Positions 13,331 through 24,704 are shown, counted from the stretch's first letter. The stretch is DNA of 64,000 nucleotides from Chamaecyparis obtusa (GCA_027943335.1 BSBK01001161.1:446501-510500); one strand, 5' to 3'. Notes: generated by a model not told the origin, from the letters alone. Numbers and translations: made by a program.

Positions 13331-14127
13331 TGTCATACAATTCTTGACTAGTGAGTGTTAAAAATCTCAGTTTTAAGGGCAATTTGGTCCAAATTTTAGT
13401 TTGAAAGTTGGTTTTTTCGATCTCAATCACAGTGACAATAGTAAATTGGTAGGTTTGAAAAAAGTTAGTGATCAAACATGTCTTCAAAAACTTGATACAA
13501 GGGCAAAAGAAACCTTTCCAAGACAAGCAATTGTGATATCAAAATTGAAAAATCCTATGAACACTACCGTAATGTTGAATATGCAAGAACATTTACATGG
13601 GTATATCACAACGAGAACACTTCAAGCACTTTCTAGGCTAAAAAGACAATGGCTCAATACTTAACAACTTGGCCCACACTTGATGCTCCATTGCCTCACA
13701 CAAAGTGGTTGCCCATAATAGATATTGGCTTTGTCGTGGAAGTTCCAATGACACAACCAAAGGAACATAGATGGTGAGTAATCTTGGGGTGATCCAAGTT
13801 ATTCCACTTGGATCAATCCTTGCACCAAGAAGCTAAGTGGAAAAATAGGGTGGCCTCTATCTATGGTTCTTAGTAAGGGCTTCTATTCGTAATACCCCTC
13901 TTGCTCCCCAAAGGGACTCCTTACCTTGTGGCAAGTAATGGACCTTGCAACCACAAGAGTACCTTAACCATTCTTGCTCAACATTTTCCTCATGGTCACA
14001 ATCCCACAACTCCTCACATCAAGCAAATACAAGTACTACATCTACCAAGGTTTTGTGTCCTTGATAGCCTTGAGTTTATAGTGGGTTGGAATAATCAGCA
14101 AAAGGCTTGTCCCCACTTGGGTCATTC

Positions 14128-14145
14128 CTCTTCATTGCTCAAGAG
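14128..14145 (-). other. Leader stem CTCTT/AAGAG, old Tat copy
   Basis: CTCTT (14128-14132) pairs with AAGAG (14141-14145) over an 8-nt loop. On the minus strand it is flanked upstream by CCTTTAGCGGGCC and downstream by GAATGACCCAAGTG, matching the flanks of the CCGGA/TCCGG stem at 32407-32425. Confidence 0.5.
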
Positions 14146-14214
14146 TAGGCCCGCTAAAGGATTCTAAAGATCTAAACAAATATTGGATCATCTTATGAGT
14201 TTCAAGGTTTTTGT

Positions 14215-14231
14215 TTCACCACAAGGGTGAA
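14215..14231 (-). other. Leader twin hairpin, gag-proximal copy, old Tat
   Basis: TTCACC (14215-14220) pairs with GGTGAA (14226-14231). On the minus strand it is preceded by TATGCTC, the same lead-in as in the young element's hairpins. Confidence 0.55.
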
Positions 14232-14332
14232 GAGCATACTCGCCTATCTCAAAGTTTTCTCCCAAACACACCAAGCAAATGTTCAATTACCCTCTTGCTT
14301 TCAAAATCCAAAGATGGGTCAACATTTTTCGG

Positions 14333-14349
14333 TTCACCACAAGGGTGAA
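14333..14349 (-). other. Leader twin hairpin, LTR-proximal copy, old Tat
   Basis: TTCACC (14333-14338) pairs with GGTGAA (14344-14349), again preceded by TATGCTC on the minus strand. It lies 118 bp from its twin; the young pair is 121 bp apart. Confidence 0.55.
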
Positions 14350-14714
14350 GAGCATACTTCTCTTACCACCCAAGAATTCCTACATCAAGATATTATGTTC
14401 CTATGAAATGAAACAACTAGTAATTGCCACACTTGAAATGAAATAAACAACAAGCACTTTTTTTTTTTTACTTTTATGCTTTTGGGGAGCCTTGCAAAAA
14501 TTGATAGTAGCCCTTGTGCATGCAATTTTTGGAAAAATATTCAAGCAAGAGGCACCTACAACCACAACTTGTTAGCCCCACAATGGTTAGCAAAATCAAA
14601 ATCCAAATGAAATTTGTAAACTAAATCTATCTAACCACAACAAACTAAACCAGCAAGCTAACTAGATCCAAATTTGGCAATAAAGAACCAAGAAACAACT
14701 CATTGCCAAGTACA

Positions 14715-14930
14715 AGTGATAGTACAGTCACCAAAAATATTGGGTGATACTTTACAGCATACTAGGGTGATAATATCTCTTTGGGTGATACTTTACTGTA
14801 CCTGCAGGTGACAAAATGTTCCTAACAGTGCGATAAACACTACAAAGGCCGAGTGATACTTTAACTGATAAAGTATCATGCTGGTATATAGAAAACTATC
14901 ACACGATACTGGAAAAGCATCGCATGATAT
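14715..14930. repeat. Degenerate TATCGCAC/GTGATACT array near the primer site
   Basis: About ten GTGATACTTT, GTGCGATAA and ATCGCATGATA variants lie 100-310 bp inside the 5' LTR. The young Tat element has its CGCGCGA array at the corresponding place (31581-31791). Confidence 0.55.
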
Positions 14931-15025
14931 TCTGAGGTAGAAAAACTAGAGAGCCAAAAATGACGCTAAAATATGCAAAAAATTTGACGAAAATGCAAGA
15001 AATGAAAGGTAAAACAACAATGCTC

Positions 15026-15043
15026 TGCCCCACGGTGGGTTCC
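15026..15043 (-). other. Primer binding site of the old Tat element, decayed
   Basis: On the minus strand the site reads TGGAACCCACCGTGGGGC, the young element's site with two changes in the CGCC part. It ends five bases from the LTR end, as in the young copy. I could not name the primer tRNA; it is not initiator Met. Confidence 0.7.
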
Positions 15044-15048
15044 AAAAA

Positions 15049-15986
15049 TGTACACCTCAAATAGTGCACTTCTCTAAGTCATTATATCCAATGGAATCCA
15101 TGAATGGGATACCTTAGAAAGTGACCTAGAGCTCTCTATGTATGGAGTTGAAAGATTATTTGATTGCTCTCAGCTAGAGCTATTAAGCTTATGACCTTGC
15201 TAGTCAACCAAACAATGAGAAATTTAGATGAAAACAAGGGCAAGAATTCCAATATCTCTAAGAATCAAAATAAAATGCAATGCAAAGCTATACTTATGAA
15301 TGAAAATGCAAGCTATGCAAGCTATGCTATGAAAATGAGAGAACAAGTATTACAAAGCCTCCTAGTTAAGCTATGAATGCCATGACAAATGAAACTAGAA
15401 TGCAAGAAATGAAACTAGAATAACATGTAGATACAAAAGCCAAGAATGCTCCAAATCTTCAAAAGCTCCAAAGTGACCTAGAAAACCTCCAGCATAACAT
15501 TAGCATAAAAAGATTGATATGCAAATGAGGAAGAGAGCTCTTCTTTTATAGGAAATGAGAAACAACAGATAATGGAGATTAAGAGGCAAAAGTCTTAATC
15601 AAGGGTGGAGCTTTAAAGAAGAGAAATCCATGTGCCCAAATATCCTTGAATGGGAAAATAAGAGTTGACTTTTGTGTCCATATGAGACAAAAAGTGCTTT
15701 TCTTCTTTTTATAAAATAAGAATAATGCTTTATTTGTGCAACTTAGGATAAGAGGAAAAGTGGGGGCTTTTATTTAAAAAAAGGGGGGGAAATTCCTTTT
15801 AAATAAATATGGACTTTAGGATAAAATGGTTAGCCCAAGGTAAATAATTGAAAATGATAAAATAGGATTTGATCAAGGAAATTGATATATTTGAAAAATG
15901 TTGATTTTTGAAAATCTTGATTCAGGGATTTGATAAATTGTTGAATGGGGGCCCAAAGTCTAGGCAACCATTTTAGGGTGCATACA
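15049..15986 (-). repeat. 5' LTR of the old Tat element
   Basis: The LTR is 938 bp against 966 bp in the young Tat element. Its right end is the reverse complement of TGTATGCACC and, further in, of the block around GGTTGCCTAGACTTTGGGC. A TATA-like TATAAAAG reads on the minus strand near 15544, at the place matching 30891. Right flank 15987-15991 (ACTAC) should be one half of the target duplication. Confidence 0.88.
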
Positions 15987-15989
15987 ACT

Positions 15990-17486
15990 ACCAATACTTA
16001 GGCTTTTCCTACCAATTGTTGCATCCATCAAAGGCATCAGTGAAAACTTCCTCTCATTCTTCTCAACAATAAACATATTTCTTACACAGTCATAAATAGT
16101 TTTGCAATCATACTACCAAGGTCTACAGAGCAATATATCCCAACTATTCATCTTCACAATGTCACAAAGCACAAGATCCTTGTAACAGCCGATCTGACCA
16201 TCAATGAAGCATTGTTCCCTAACTTCCAAAGCATGAACATCTTGTAACCAACCAAGCCTATAAGGACAAGGATGTTTCATTCTATTCATACCAAGTTTCT
16301 GAACCAGGTCCTCAGCAACAAGGTTATTAGTACTACCACTATCAACAATAACATCACAGAGTTTACCTTTAGTCTTGCATCAGGTCCTAAACAAGTTACT
16401 CCTCTGACAAGGTTCATCCTTTGTACCGAGAAATGTTCACCAAAGCAGCAAGTTCTCTGATTCTAGTTCATTCTGAATGTTCTCATTCATCACAATAGTT
16501 TGTCAGTCAACCTTCTTCTGTGTGCATTCAAAAGAATGATGTCCTTCCTCTCCATAGTTATAGAAAGTACCCTTAAAGATAACTCTACCTATCTTCTTCT
16601 TTGGTTCCATGGGTTTCTATTCATCTTCTGCATCAGTCAGTTTCTCCTTCACTGGGTGATCAATCTTTTCTTTCCCTCGGGAGTTGCTAGGTTGTCTCCT
16701 CTTCAACTTATCTTCTGCCTTCAAAGAATACTGATAAGAATATTCAATAGAATCAATCTTCAACATACCAAGCTCATCATGAATATTGAATCTCAGACCA
16801 TTCACATACTGAGCTACCTTTTCCTTACCAAGCTCTCATTGTCCAAACCAAATAGTAATTTTGTAGAACTCGATATAATCTTCAAGAGACAAATCCTTTT
16901 GTTTTAGATTTTGCAACTTCTTAAACAAGTCAAGCTCATAGTCAGTCAGTATAAACTTAGTTTTCAACTTAGTCACCATCAATCTCCACTGATTGATCTT
17001 TGTTTCACCTTCATCTTCTTGGTCTCTTTGTAGTTCCTTCCACCAAAGTGAAACATGTCCTTTCAACTTTGTTTGTGCTAATCTCACCTGAAGAGGATCT
17101 TCAATTTCTTCCAACTCAAAGAAATCTTCAAGTTCACCAATCCAAACAATCAAATTGTTAGGCTTTAAAGTACCAAAGAAAGTAGAAACTTCCATTTGGT
17201 AATTACTAAACTGAGTAGCAGATCTAGGCAACTGAGTAGTTCTGTTCCTCTGGTCATCGCCACTAGATCAAGAAGTTTCAAATTCTTCAGCAACTTCTTC
17301 ATAGCCATCCTCAATACCAACATTCCAAGGTATACTAGCAACAATTCTCATGATCTCGATGACCATATGATTCTTCATCAATTCTAACTCAGATCTAAAA
17401 TCTAATTTCACCTTCTCTATGATCTGGGATTCAACAGTATCACAAAGATCAGAAATAACTCTAGGGTCCAATCTTCTCAGAGGCAT
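15990..17486 (-). pseudogene. Ty3/gypsy gag-protease fragment (chromovirus-like)
   Basis: Read on the minus strand from an ATG at 17484-17486. A gag core (17231-16836 and on to about 16650) has WIGELEDFFELEEI, LKGHVSLWWKELQ and a C-terminal YVNGLRF block, typical of gypsy retrotransposon gag. A zinc-knuckle relic (YNYGEEGHHSFEC, first cysteines changed) follows near 16560. The protease active site IVDSGSTNNLV is at about 16340, followed by WLQ, DEQC-like and ILLCRPW blocks, the usual chromovirus protease order. The frame then meets the inserted old Tat LTR at 15986. Reverse transcriptase and integrase, if present, are beyond the left edge of the window. Stops and one or two frameshifts make it a pseudogene. 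Confidence 0.8.
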
Positions 17487-17723
17487 CCTTAAAGATAAGA
17501 GAAACCCTCTGCAAAAAAACCCTCACCGACCACCTTGTGACAATTTCCAAGTTGCAACAAGTTAGATCTGAACCTGCAATCTTGTAAACAACTAGGACAA
17601 AATTTCACAAGTTTAGTGCTTCATATCTACAATCAGATTGTGCACAATCTCTGCTTCAATAAGGTCAAATTCGCAAGATCATCCTTGCTAGGTCAAACTT
17701 CTACTTCAACAGGAACAAACTAT

Positions 17724-17735
17724 GCTTTGATACCA
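17724..17735 (-). other. Primer binding site, initiator-Met type
   Basis: On the minus strand the site reads TGGTATCAAAGC, one mismatch to the plant initiator-Met complement TGGTATCAGAGC, and lies 5 bp inside the LTR edge at 17741. It belongs with the gag-protease fragment to its left; 17487-17723 is the short leader and holds no gene. Confidence 0.75.
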
Positions 17736-17740
17736 CCTAA

Positions 17741-19256
17741 TGCAGTCAAGGATGGTGGATCCAATGAAGGATAGTCCAAACCTTGCAGCCAAAATAATTA
17801 CATAGTGGATTACTCAACAATGCAACACAAATAATTGTTTAACACTGATTTTCATTAACATGCCTGACTATAAGGCCTTCCAAGTTAGGGCCAATTACAA
17901 TCAGAAAACAATTCTACAAGATCCACAACTAGATCCAATACAAACTCAGCTAGTTCAACTCTAAAGACAATCAGAAGCTGATGGAAACCCTAAGGAAGAT
18001 CTAAACTTAAGTTTGCAAGCCTCCAAGAAATCTCCTTGTTCCCAAGTATGCAACCCTTGATCTACTACAAATGACTATCTGATTATAATCTGATCTGCAA
18101 GAACATCAAGAACTTTTCCATAACTTCACCAACTTCAGCTTTCAGAACCTCATATCTGACTCACTAAGGTTTCCAAGTCATTAGCCTTTCTCCCCTTAGT
18201 TCTGCCTCTAAACATCTACCCAAGCCCTCCTTAAATACTAATCATCAGCCACAAGTCAGTTGCATGAAATTCTTAACTCCCCTAAAACAATAATTAAATG
18301 CCATACAAGTTAGCTTACAAATGTATAAAAACATTTAATTTTGCATGTCAGGCCAAGACAATGGCTACCAACAATTAATTTACCAAGCTGGCTCAACAAA
18401 TCCTATAGAACTCCACTCGATAAGTCAAAACTACCAAGTGATAGTACAATTACTGAGCATGCCATGCATCACCAAGCACCATTATTAACTAAGCACCATA
18501 GGCATGAACGAGAAACACTTTTACCAAGCACCAAGGACTACCGAGTTCCTTCAGTGACCGAGCTTCCTTCAATGACTGAGACCATCAGTCAAGGCCTCAA
18601 CCAAGTAAAAACTAGCCAAAACAAAAACACTCCATGCAATTTACCAAGGACACAGAATGTCCTTGTTGTAACCTTGGATGGCCCTGCATCATCTTGACAA
18701 CCCTGTCTGATCTTCAAATGTCTATACATGCAACTAGTTCATGTGTGACACTTGTCAAAATGACATATTCATAATTCTTATAACAAATAATTTTGACCTA
18801 ATTAATGTTATGACATCTTAGAAAACCTAAGATCAACCATCCAAATGAATAACCTAAACATAATTACATAGGGATCATGAATCATTAAATGATTACATCC
18901 ATATATAATCTACACCTCGATCTTGGTAAAACATTTTCTATCATGGTGCAAAATGTTTACCTTGTAGTTTGTGCCATTACAAACTACTATGTCATTTCCT
19001 ATTTTACTTGGTATATGTTGCATTCATCTCTCAGTAATTAATTGACACTCTGCATATATGAATTCTTGGTTGAACTATGCTCGGTGCATGGTAATGATAT
19101 GACTTGGTATGACTACTCAGTCATGATTTTATTCAGTTACTATAATATTCTAGCTTTTTCCCTACTCGGTATCTATTCTTGGTGTGTTGACAAACTAGCC
19201 TGTGTGTTTACTTTACCGATTGTATGTGTGACACTAATGGAAACATATAACTAGCA
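17741..19256 (-). repeat. LTR (TGCTAG...ACTGCA) flanked by a primer site and a polypurine tract
   Basis: On the minus strand the LTR begins TGCTAGTTATATG right after a CAAAGGGGGGGAA tract (19257-19270) and ends ACTGCA before the initiator-Met site at 17724-17735. Length is 1,516 bp. A TATTTAAGG on the minus strand near 18230 may be its TATA box. The LTR therefore serves as 3' LTR for the DNA to its right and 5' LTR for the gag fragment to its left. It contains scattered ACCGAGT-type motifs like the TGTTGG family. Confidence 0.65.
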
Positions 19257-19436
19257 TTCCCCCCCTTTGGTATTAGTGAAAAAAACAAATATGTATTCCT
19301 TAAGGAAAAATTCAAAATTGTACACTCAAAACTACAAAATCCCCCTTTGTATGTTCCTCAATAAGTATACAAACTATTTATACATAACCTCTCCCTTGTA
19401 AGTATACATATCTATACATATCTTTTCCCCCTTTTT
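19257..19436 (-). other. 3' polypurine tract and a second upstream tract
   Basis: The minus-strand tract CAAAGGGGGGGAA abuts the LTR at 19256. A second purine run (AAAAAAGGGGGAAAAGA, 19421-19436) lies about 165 bp upstream in element sense, after a GGCATTATT-like block, as in the TGTTGG elements. Confidence 0.5.
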
Positions 19437-20770
19437 TGAAATAATGCCAAAACTAGTATGTACTTTAAGCTTATAAAAAATGGATTGATGGGTTTTCTTC
19501 AAGTTGGGGAAGAGGTTTTCCCATTCCTCTTTCAAACTGTCTAAGGCAATCTTCTCCAGACCAACTTGTGCATGCATATCAAATTTGTGATCTACTATAG
19601 ATAGCTCGAGAGTAGCTACTAGATCTTTGGCTTTCTTTTGATGCCTTATCATCACCTCAACGTGTACTAACAAATCTTCTTCGAGCTTGGTTGCTTCTTC
19701 CTATATTTGGTCCAGTTCTCTTCTCAACTCATTCCTCAACCCATGTATATGCTTGACCTTGAATAAAGTTCTTTGAATGCATTTAGGTCTATAATCAATC
19801 TTTTTGCAGTCTTCTACAACTCTTCATCTAGTTGCTTGAGCTCATTGATTGGCTCTGCAGTGAACGGCTTGGTAGTGCAAAGCTTTTGCAAAGTGGTGAT
19901 TTTCTGTTGAATGATATTTTCAATCTCATTTATGCTTTTAGATAATTTAACATTATTTATGGCCACTACTTGGCTGATTTTCTTTACAATTTTAAATTGA
20001 ATCTTTGATTCATCTCCCTCTTCTATTATCTTTTCTACATCAACATTAAGAGAGGTTATGTGCCTAGTTAGAGTTGTAAGCTAGTTAATGATGGGAGTTT
20101 CCTCATCAACATTGACATCAAGTACAACCTGCATTAGTATTTCTCACACATCTTCAAAGACCTATTTGTGCTTACTCTCTTGTCTTATCTTTTCTTGTGT
20201 TTCTTTCCATGTTTACAATTCATCATATCTCCTTAGTGCTTTAGGGTTTAAGGTTCTTAGGTCACATATAGGTATTTCAATGATTTCATCTATGGAAAAC
20301 ATACATTTACCATGTTTCTACTTATTTTTATTCTCCTTTGTGCTAGATGTGGGGGATTTCCCATAAGGTACTAGAGCTTTAGTCTCTAGATTAGACCTTT
20401 TTTTCTCGGTGGAGAAACTTTCCACATTATCTCTCCCTTAAAATGTTCCCTTGATCTGATATCCTTGGGCTTCTGGCCTTGTACTAGTTGTAGAATCATC
20501 TACATTTTTTTTAGTTTTTGCTCCTTTATTTTTTTCCTCTTTTATTTCAAGCTTATTTGTCTCCTTGTTTTCTTCTTCACCCTATCCTTCAATGGTGCCC
20601 ATTTGTTGGTTGGGTATATCCTCCTCAGGTTGCTCTTGATTAGCTATTTTTATGGCTTGCATTCAAATAGGTAAATTACCTGGTATTAATACTATAGCTA
20701 TGTCAATAGCTTTGTCTTCTTCCATGTTCTCAGTGTGAGGTATCATCCCAAGTCTATCATAGCTTTTCAG
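19374..20770 (-). pseudogene. Accessory coiled-coil ORF remnant near a retrotransposon 3' end
   Basis: On the minus strand an acidic, lysine-rich segment (about 20770-20400) leads into heptad-like helices (LTRHITSLNVDVEKIIEEG..., about 20080-19850, and KIALDSLKEEWENLFPNLKK, about 19560-19500) and ends ...SFGIISKKGE next to a second polypurine tract. Order and ending resemble the accessory ORF of the TGTTGG element (27674-29687), which also ends close to a KKGE-coding polypurine run. Several stops are present. Function is unknown. Confidence 0.5.
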
Positions 20771-21159
20771 TTTCTACATTTGAGAGATACTTATTTGATA
20801 CTATATTTTTTAATGCACTATAGATTTAGACACCTTATGTCATGGATTTTATCACCTTGGATGGTATATGCACATTATTTTATGATATTATTATGATCTC
20901 CAATTATGGTTAATATGATTTTATGAATGCTAGGATGAGATAATGGATTTTATTTGTGTGATTTGTTAGGAAATGGATTTTTGATGCAATTATGATGCAA
21001 TGAGATTTCTATTATGTATTGAAGTTAATTTCTTAATTTACATTATGTGTATATATTTTTTCACAAGTGGAAAGAGCTTAATTATCATATAATTAGAATT
21101 TCAATTTGTTATGTGATGTAAATAACCAATTGAAGTTTATTTGAGGATTATTTCATATC
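20771..21159. other. A+T-rich stretch without a recognisable feature
   Basis: I see no ORF, LTR end or repeat I can support here. It is the junction between the accessory ORF remnant and the next LTR, and the true boundary is not visible. Confidence 0.4.
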
Positions 21160-21408
21160 TGTTGTGGATTTTATTCTTGGATTACTATTAGAAGTATTAA
21201 AAGAATGAAAATAATTCAATGAAATAATCCAAGAAATTGAAGTGTAAGAAATAATTTTACCATAAGCCAAGAATGAGATAAAGTTTCAAGATTAATCACA
21301 AAAACATGAGAATTCTCCAAGAATCCAAACAAAGAGCCAAGAGATTTTGAAAGGGGAAAGAAAAGAAAACCCCTTGTGACATTATGAATGAGGCCATAGC
21401 CTAAACAC

Positions 21409-21504
<96 letters not shown>

Positions 21505-21793
21505 GCTCACTTACAATAACTTCATCATGAGAAATGAGAGAGAGGAGCATCTCTTAAATAGAGATGAGAGAGGAGTTAGAATGTAACTCTCAAGTCTATG
21601 AATGCCACCATTCATAAGTGTGTGCGACAAGTGTCCATATCCTCTTAAGGAGGAATAAACTAGTTTCCTTATTAAGGAATTACAAAATATGAGTTGTCCT
21701 CCCACTTGGACTAGAGGACAAAAGTACATGGAGGATACCTTGGTTTATCCTTATTTAAATAATACAACCAAGGAAAGATTATAAATTCTAACA
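21160..21793 (-). repeat. Copia-type LTR with (AG)n tract
   Basis: On the minus strand it starts TGTTAGAATTTAT after a GATTAAAGGGGGG purine tract (21794-21806) and ends CCACAACA. Length is 634 bp. A TATTTAAG box near 21555 precedes the dinucleotide tract. The left end is the less certain one. No matching second LTR is in the window, so target duplication cannot be tested. Confidence 0.55.
21411..21502. repeat. (AG)46 microsatellite
   Basis: A 92-bp uninterrupted AG dinucleotide run lies inside the LTR, downstream of its TATA-like box, so it would be transcribed as CT repeats in the 5' end of the element's RNA. Confidence 0.95.
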
Positions 21794-23059
21794 CCCCCCT
21801 TTAATCTTTACTTGGGGATTTTACAACAAGGGATATTAAACCCAGAATTACAACAATCTGCAACTTGGTCTTCAATATAAGGAAATATAGTGTTGTCTTG
21901 AAGTGTGCAAGGAGTTGTTTGTATGTTGAACATGCATCTTTTGTAGAGCCAAGAGAAGTAGATGGGTCATTTAAATGTTTTCAAGTGTAAGTATAACCAT
22001 ATATTCAAGTAGTCTAGTGATTCATCAGATTTGTGTAAATGAATTGATGTCTTGAATTTTTCTTGATGGATCACCTAAAATATAGAACATAGAAAAATCA
22101 CAACTAGATTTCCCATAGTTGGGATCTACCCTTGATACAAATGAGTATACTTTTGAAAAGAAACTTATAATATGTGTCATAAAATAATTCAATTTTAGAG
22201 AATCATTGAAACTTTAGAATGAGATAAGTCATGAGCAATCATAAAAGGTATAAAGAAGCTTAACATGATATCAAATGCTCAAAGTGAGTTATAATAAACA
22301 CTATCAATGCTCTCATAAAAGAAACATACTAATGCATAAATGACCACAGACAAGGCTAACTAATGAGACCTGCATCAACATTGCATCAATCACATGGATA
22401 TAGATAGTCCACTAATGAGTCATCCCACTGTAAGTGAATGGGCCTAGAAACCACCACCTACATGACCCATGATCTAAGCAATGAAGAATGCAGTACATTA
22501 TCACAATAGTAGAATTTGCATAGAAATATGAGAGAGACAAAGATAAATTAGTAGAATATGAGACTCAAACATAAAAACAACCTATGACTAGATTTTTCAA
22601 ACATGTCTACACACAAGTACCATAATCAATGTACCATCAAGAGGATAAGAATCTAAACCAACATTAACAAAACAAATATTGAAATATGCTAAATAATAAT
22701 TTGAACTAAGGATTGTGAGTGTGAAAAACATATTGCCTTCCAAATATAAGAGATATCCAACAAAATTCAGGAGATATTTGAAGAGCACCATCCTCACCAT
22801 GAGGAAAAAACAACCAATGGAACAAGTTAATAAACATCAACTGAAGTAAGTTTATCCCAGTGTAACTTACAAATGGATCAAGTTGATAAACATCAACTGA
22901 GTAAGTGCATCCGAGTCCGACTTACAAATGGAACAAGTTGATAAACATCAACTGAGTAAGCGCATCCCAGTGCAACTTACAAATGGAACAAGTTGATAAA
23001 CATCAACTAAGTAAGCGCATCCTAGTTAAACTTACAAATGGAACAAGTTGATAAACATA
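21794..23059 (-). other. 3' internal region of the same copia-type element, with 55-bp tandem repeats
   Basis: No pol domain is recognisable on either strand. The polypurine tract abuts the LTR at 21793. Four full and one partial copies of a 55-bp unit lie at about 22813-23059, each starting AAATGGAACAAGTTGATAAA and containing ATCAACTGAGTAAG. Confidence 0.5.
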
Positions 23060-23540
23060 TTGGATTTAGTGTGTAGGAAATTAAGACCATGGTAAAAACA
23101 AGGAAACCAAACTTAGGTTAATGTGAATTCAGTGCTAGCCAAGGTTACGTCTAATAAAAAACAAAGACTTCATTGTAATTGTAGTTTTTCGTAAATGTAA
23201 TGAGCTTGTATGTTTCTATTCAATTAATTTAATTATAAATTTATTTATGTGTGTGCTCAAGTGGAAATTCCATGTGGCTTGTGGAGTGTAATTGTGTATG
23301 TGTCATTTGACACTTGTAATGTGTAAATGTGGCCATGAAATATTCCACTTGAGGATTGGATGTCCACAAACCTAGGAAAGTACCCTTTAGGATTCTCATG
23401 TGAATGCCTTGGTTAGACAACTTTAGGTATGGTCATGTCTTTGAATTTTGAAGTGAGGCTTTAAATGGACTTTTGGAGAGTAAGGAAGGTGCCTAGGGGA
23501 GCATTTGGGTCATTTTTAGTAAGCCCAATTGGTATACCTA
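23060..23540. other. Flank of the TGTTGG element; no gene seen
   Basis: This A+T-rich stretch carries no supportable ORF. It continues after the element at 45525 and may be part of a long LTR that ends at about 48193 before an initiator-Met primer site. That reading is inference. Confidence 0.35.
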
Positions 23541-23545
23541 TGGGT

Positions 23546-24702
23546 TGTTGGCATTAAGTATGATTGTCATTAGTGACAACACTTATTCAGACTCTACATG
23601 TTTACTGAGAAAAACAGTGTTTACCAAGCAGAACAGTGTTTACCAAGCAGAACAGTGTTTACTGAGTAGAACAGTGTTTATCGAGTAGAATAGTGTTTAT
23701 CGAGCAGAATAGTGCTTACCGAGTTATCTTCACCGAGTGATGAGATGAGCAGTGTTTACCGAGTGCCAGCACAGTAAATAGGGAATTCAGTCTCTACCGA
23801 GTGACACTATATCTACCGAGTCTCCAGTATATACCGAGTTCGAAACTACAACCATGTGGTTAGTATGGACCGGGCTTCCACTTCTACTGAGTGCATGATG
23901 ATGCCAAGTAACACAGTGGATGTTGAGTATCAGAAAGTCACTAAGTTAGTTTGCAGTAACCGAGTCACTATATTTGGGTCGACTCAGTAATACTTGTGTT
24001 TGCTTGTTTAGAGCTGACTTTGATATTGTTTTGTAATTATTCTGATTGATATATAAACAATGTTTTGTATCCTATCCAAGAGTGTGAAAAAAAGCATGAA
24101 GCAAAGAAGAGAAGAAAGGAAGAGATAAGTGAATTAAAAAGGGATACAACAGTATAAGAAGTAGCAGAGACATATCTATCATAGAAGGTGATTAGTACAT
24201 CAGAGAATCTCAATCAGCAAGAATAGTTGCAAGTAAGAGATCTATTGTTTCATCCTAATAGGTGAATCAGCCCCAGAATCCTTTAACCGGGTAGACTTAA
24301 TAGTCTTTGCAAAAATCTCTTGAGCGAGTGCATACTTCTTTGTATGTTTGTAAATCCTCTAACAAGGTGGACCTAGAAGTTTGTATTGCTCCTAACAAGG
24401 CAGATCATCAGAAGTGATCATTGTAAGCCTTAACCGGCAAACTTTATACTACAGTATTGAAGTTTAGTGGGTTTCATCCCCACCCCACTTTTACTTTCTA
24501 TTTGGAAGGTTTCTGGGTCACCAAATCTCTGTGTTCAAAGTGTTATAAATGTTTTATTCTTTCTGTTACTCATGCATACAGTTAGCTTATCAATCTAATG
24601 TCATTAAGAAAATGGTTGAGATCTAAAATTAGTAAAAGTTTTGAAGTTACTGATTCACCCCTCCCCTCTTAGTAACCTAGCTAGTCTTGAATATTTCCAA
24701 TA
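23546..24702 (+). repeat. 5' LTR of the TGTTGG element
   Basis: It begins TGTTGGCATTAAG and ends TTTCCAATA; the 3' LTR ends CCAACA, so the last C has changed to T. The U3 part has 19-bp tandem repeats at about 23600-23724, each close to CAGTGTTTACCRAGCAGAA, and many ACCGAGT motifs up to 23970. Confidence 0.93.
23600..23724. repeat. 19-bp tandem repeats with ACCGAGT-type motif
   Basis: Six to seven units close to CAGTGTTTACCRAGCAGAA follow each other. The 3' LTR has the same array (29999-30122), and the minus-oriented family copy has it at about 56258-56410. They are probably U3 regulatory repeats. Confidence 0.8.
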
Positions 24703-24704
24703 AT

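Larger units (their letters stand above)
12660..15025 (-). other. Leader (5' untranslated region) of the old Tat element
   Basis: This 2.4-kb stretch lies between the primer site and the gag start. No ORF in it looks coding. It holds two TATCGCAC-type arrays (13140-13330 and 14715-14930), twin hairpins (14215-14231 and 14333-14349), a 5-bp stem (14128-14145) and the conserved GACCCAAGTG block just after that stem on the minus strand. All but the exact array motif have counterparts at similar positions in the young leader (31318-34033). Confidence 0.65.
1..15986 (-). mobile_element. Old Ty3/gypsy Tat-lineage LTR retrotransposon, 3' LTR off the window
   Basis: The element reads right to left: 5' LTR 15049-15986, primer site about 15026-15043, leader to 12660, gag-pol 12659-4756, then a 3' region to position 1. 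The first bases are the reverse complement of sequence lying about 20 bp before the polypurine tract of the young Tat element at 43787-43799, so the 3' LTR should start just left of the window. Many stops, frameshifts and lost CpG sites show it is old. It interrupts a gypsy gag-protease fragment at 15987. Compared with the young copy it carries about 2.5 kb of extra DNA (roughly 640-3600) holding an antisense PMD gene. Tat assignment rests on the second RNase H of its close relative and on sequence match along the whole pol. Confidence 0.9.
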
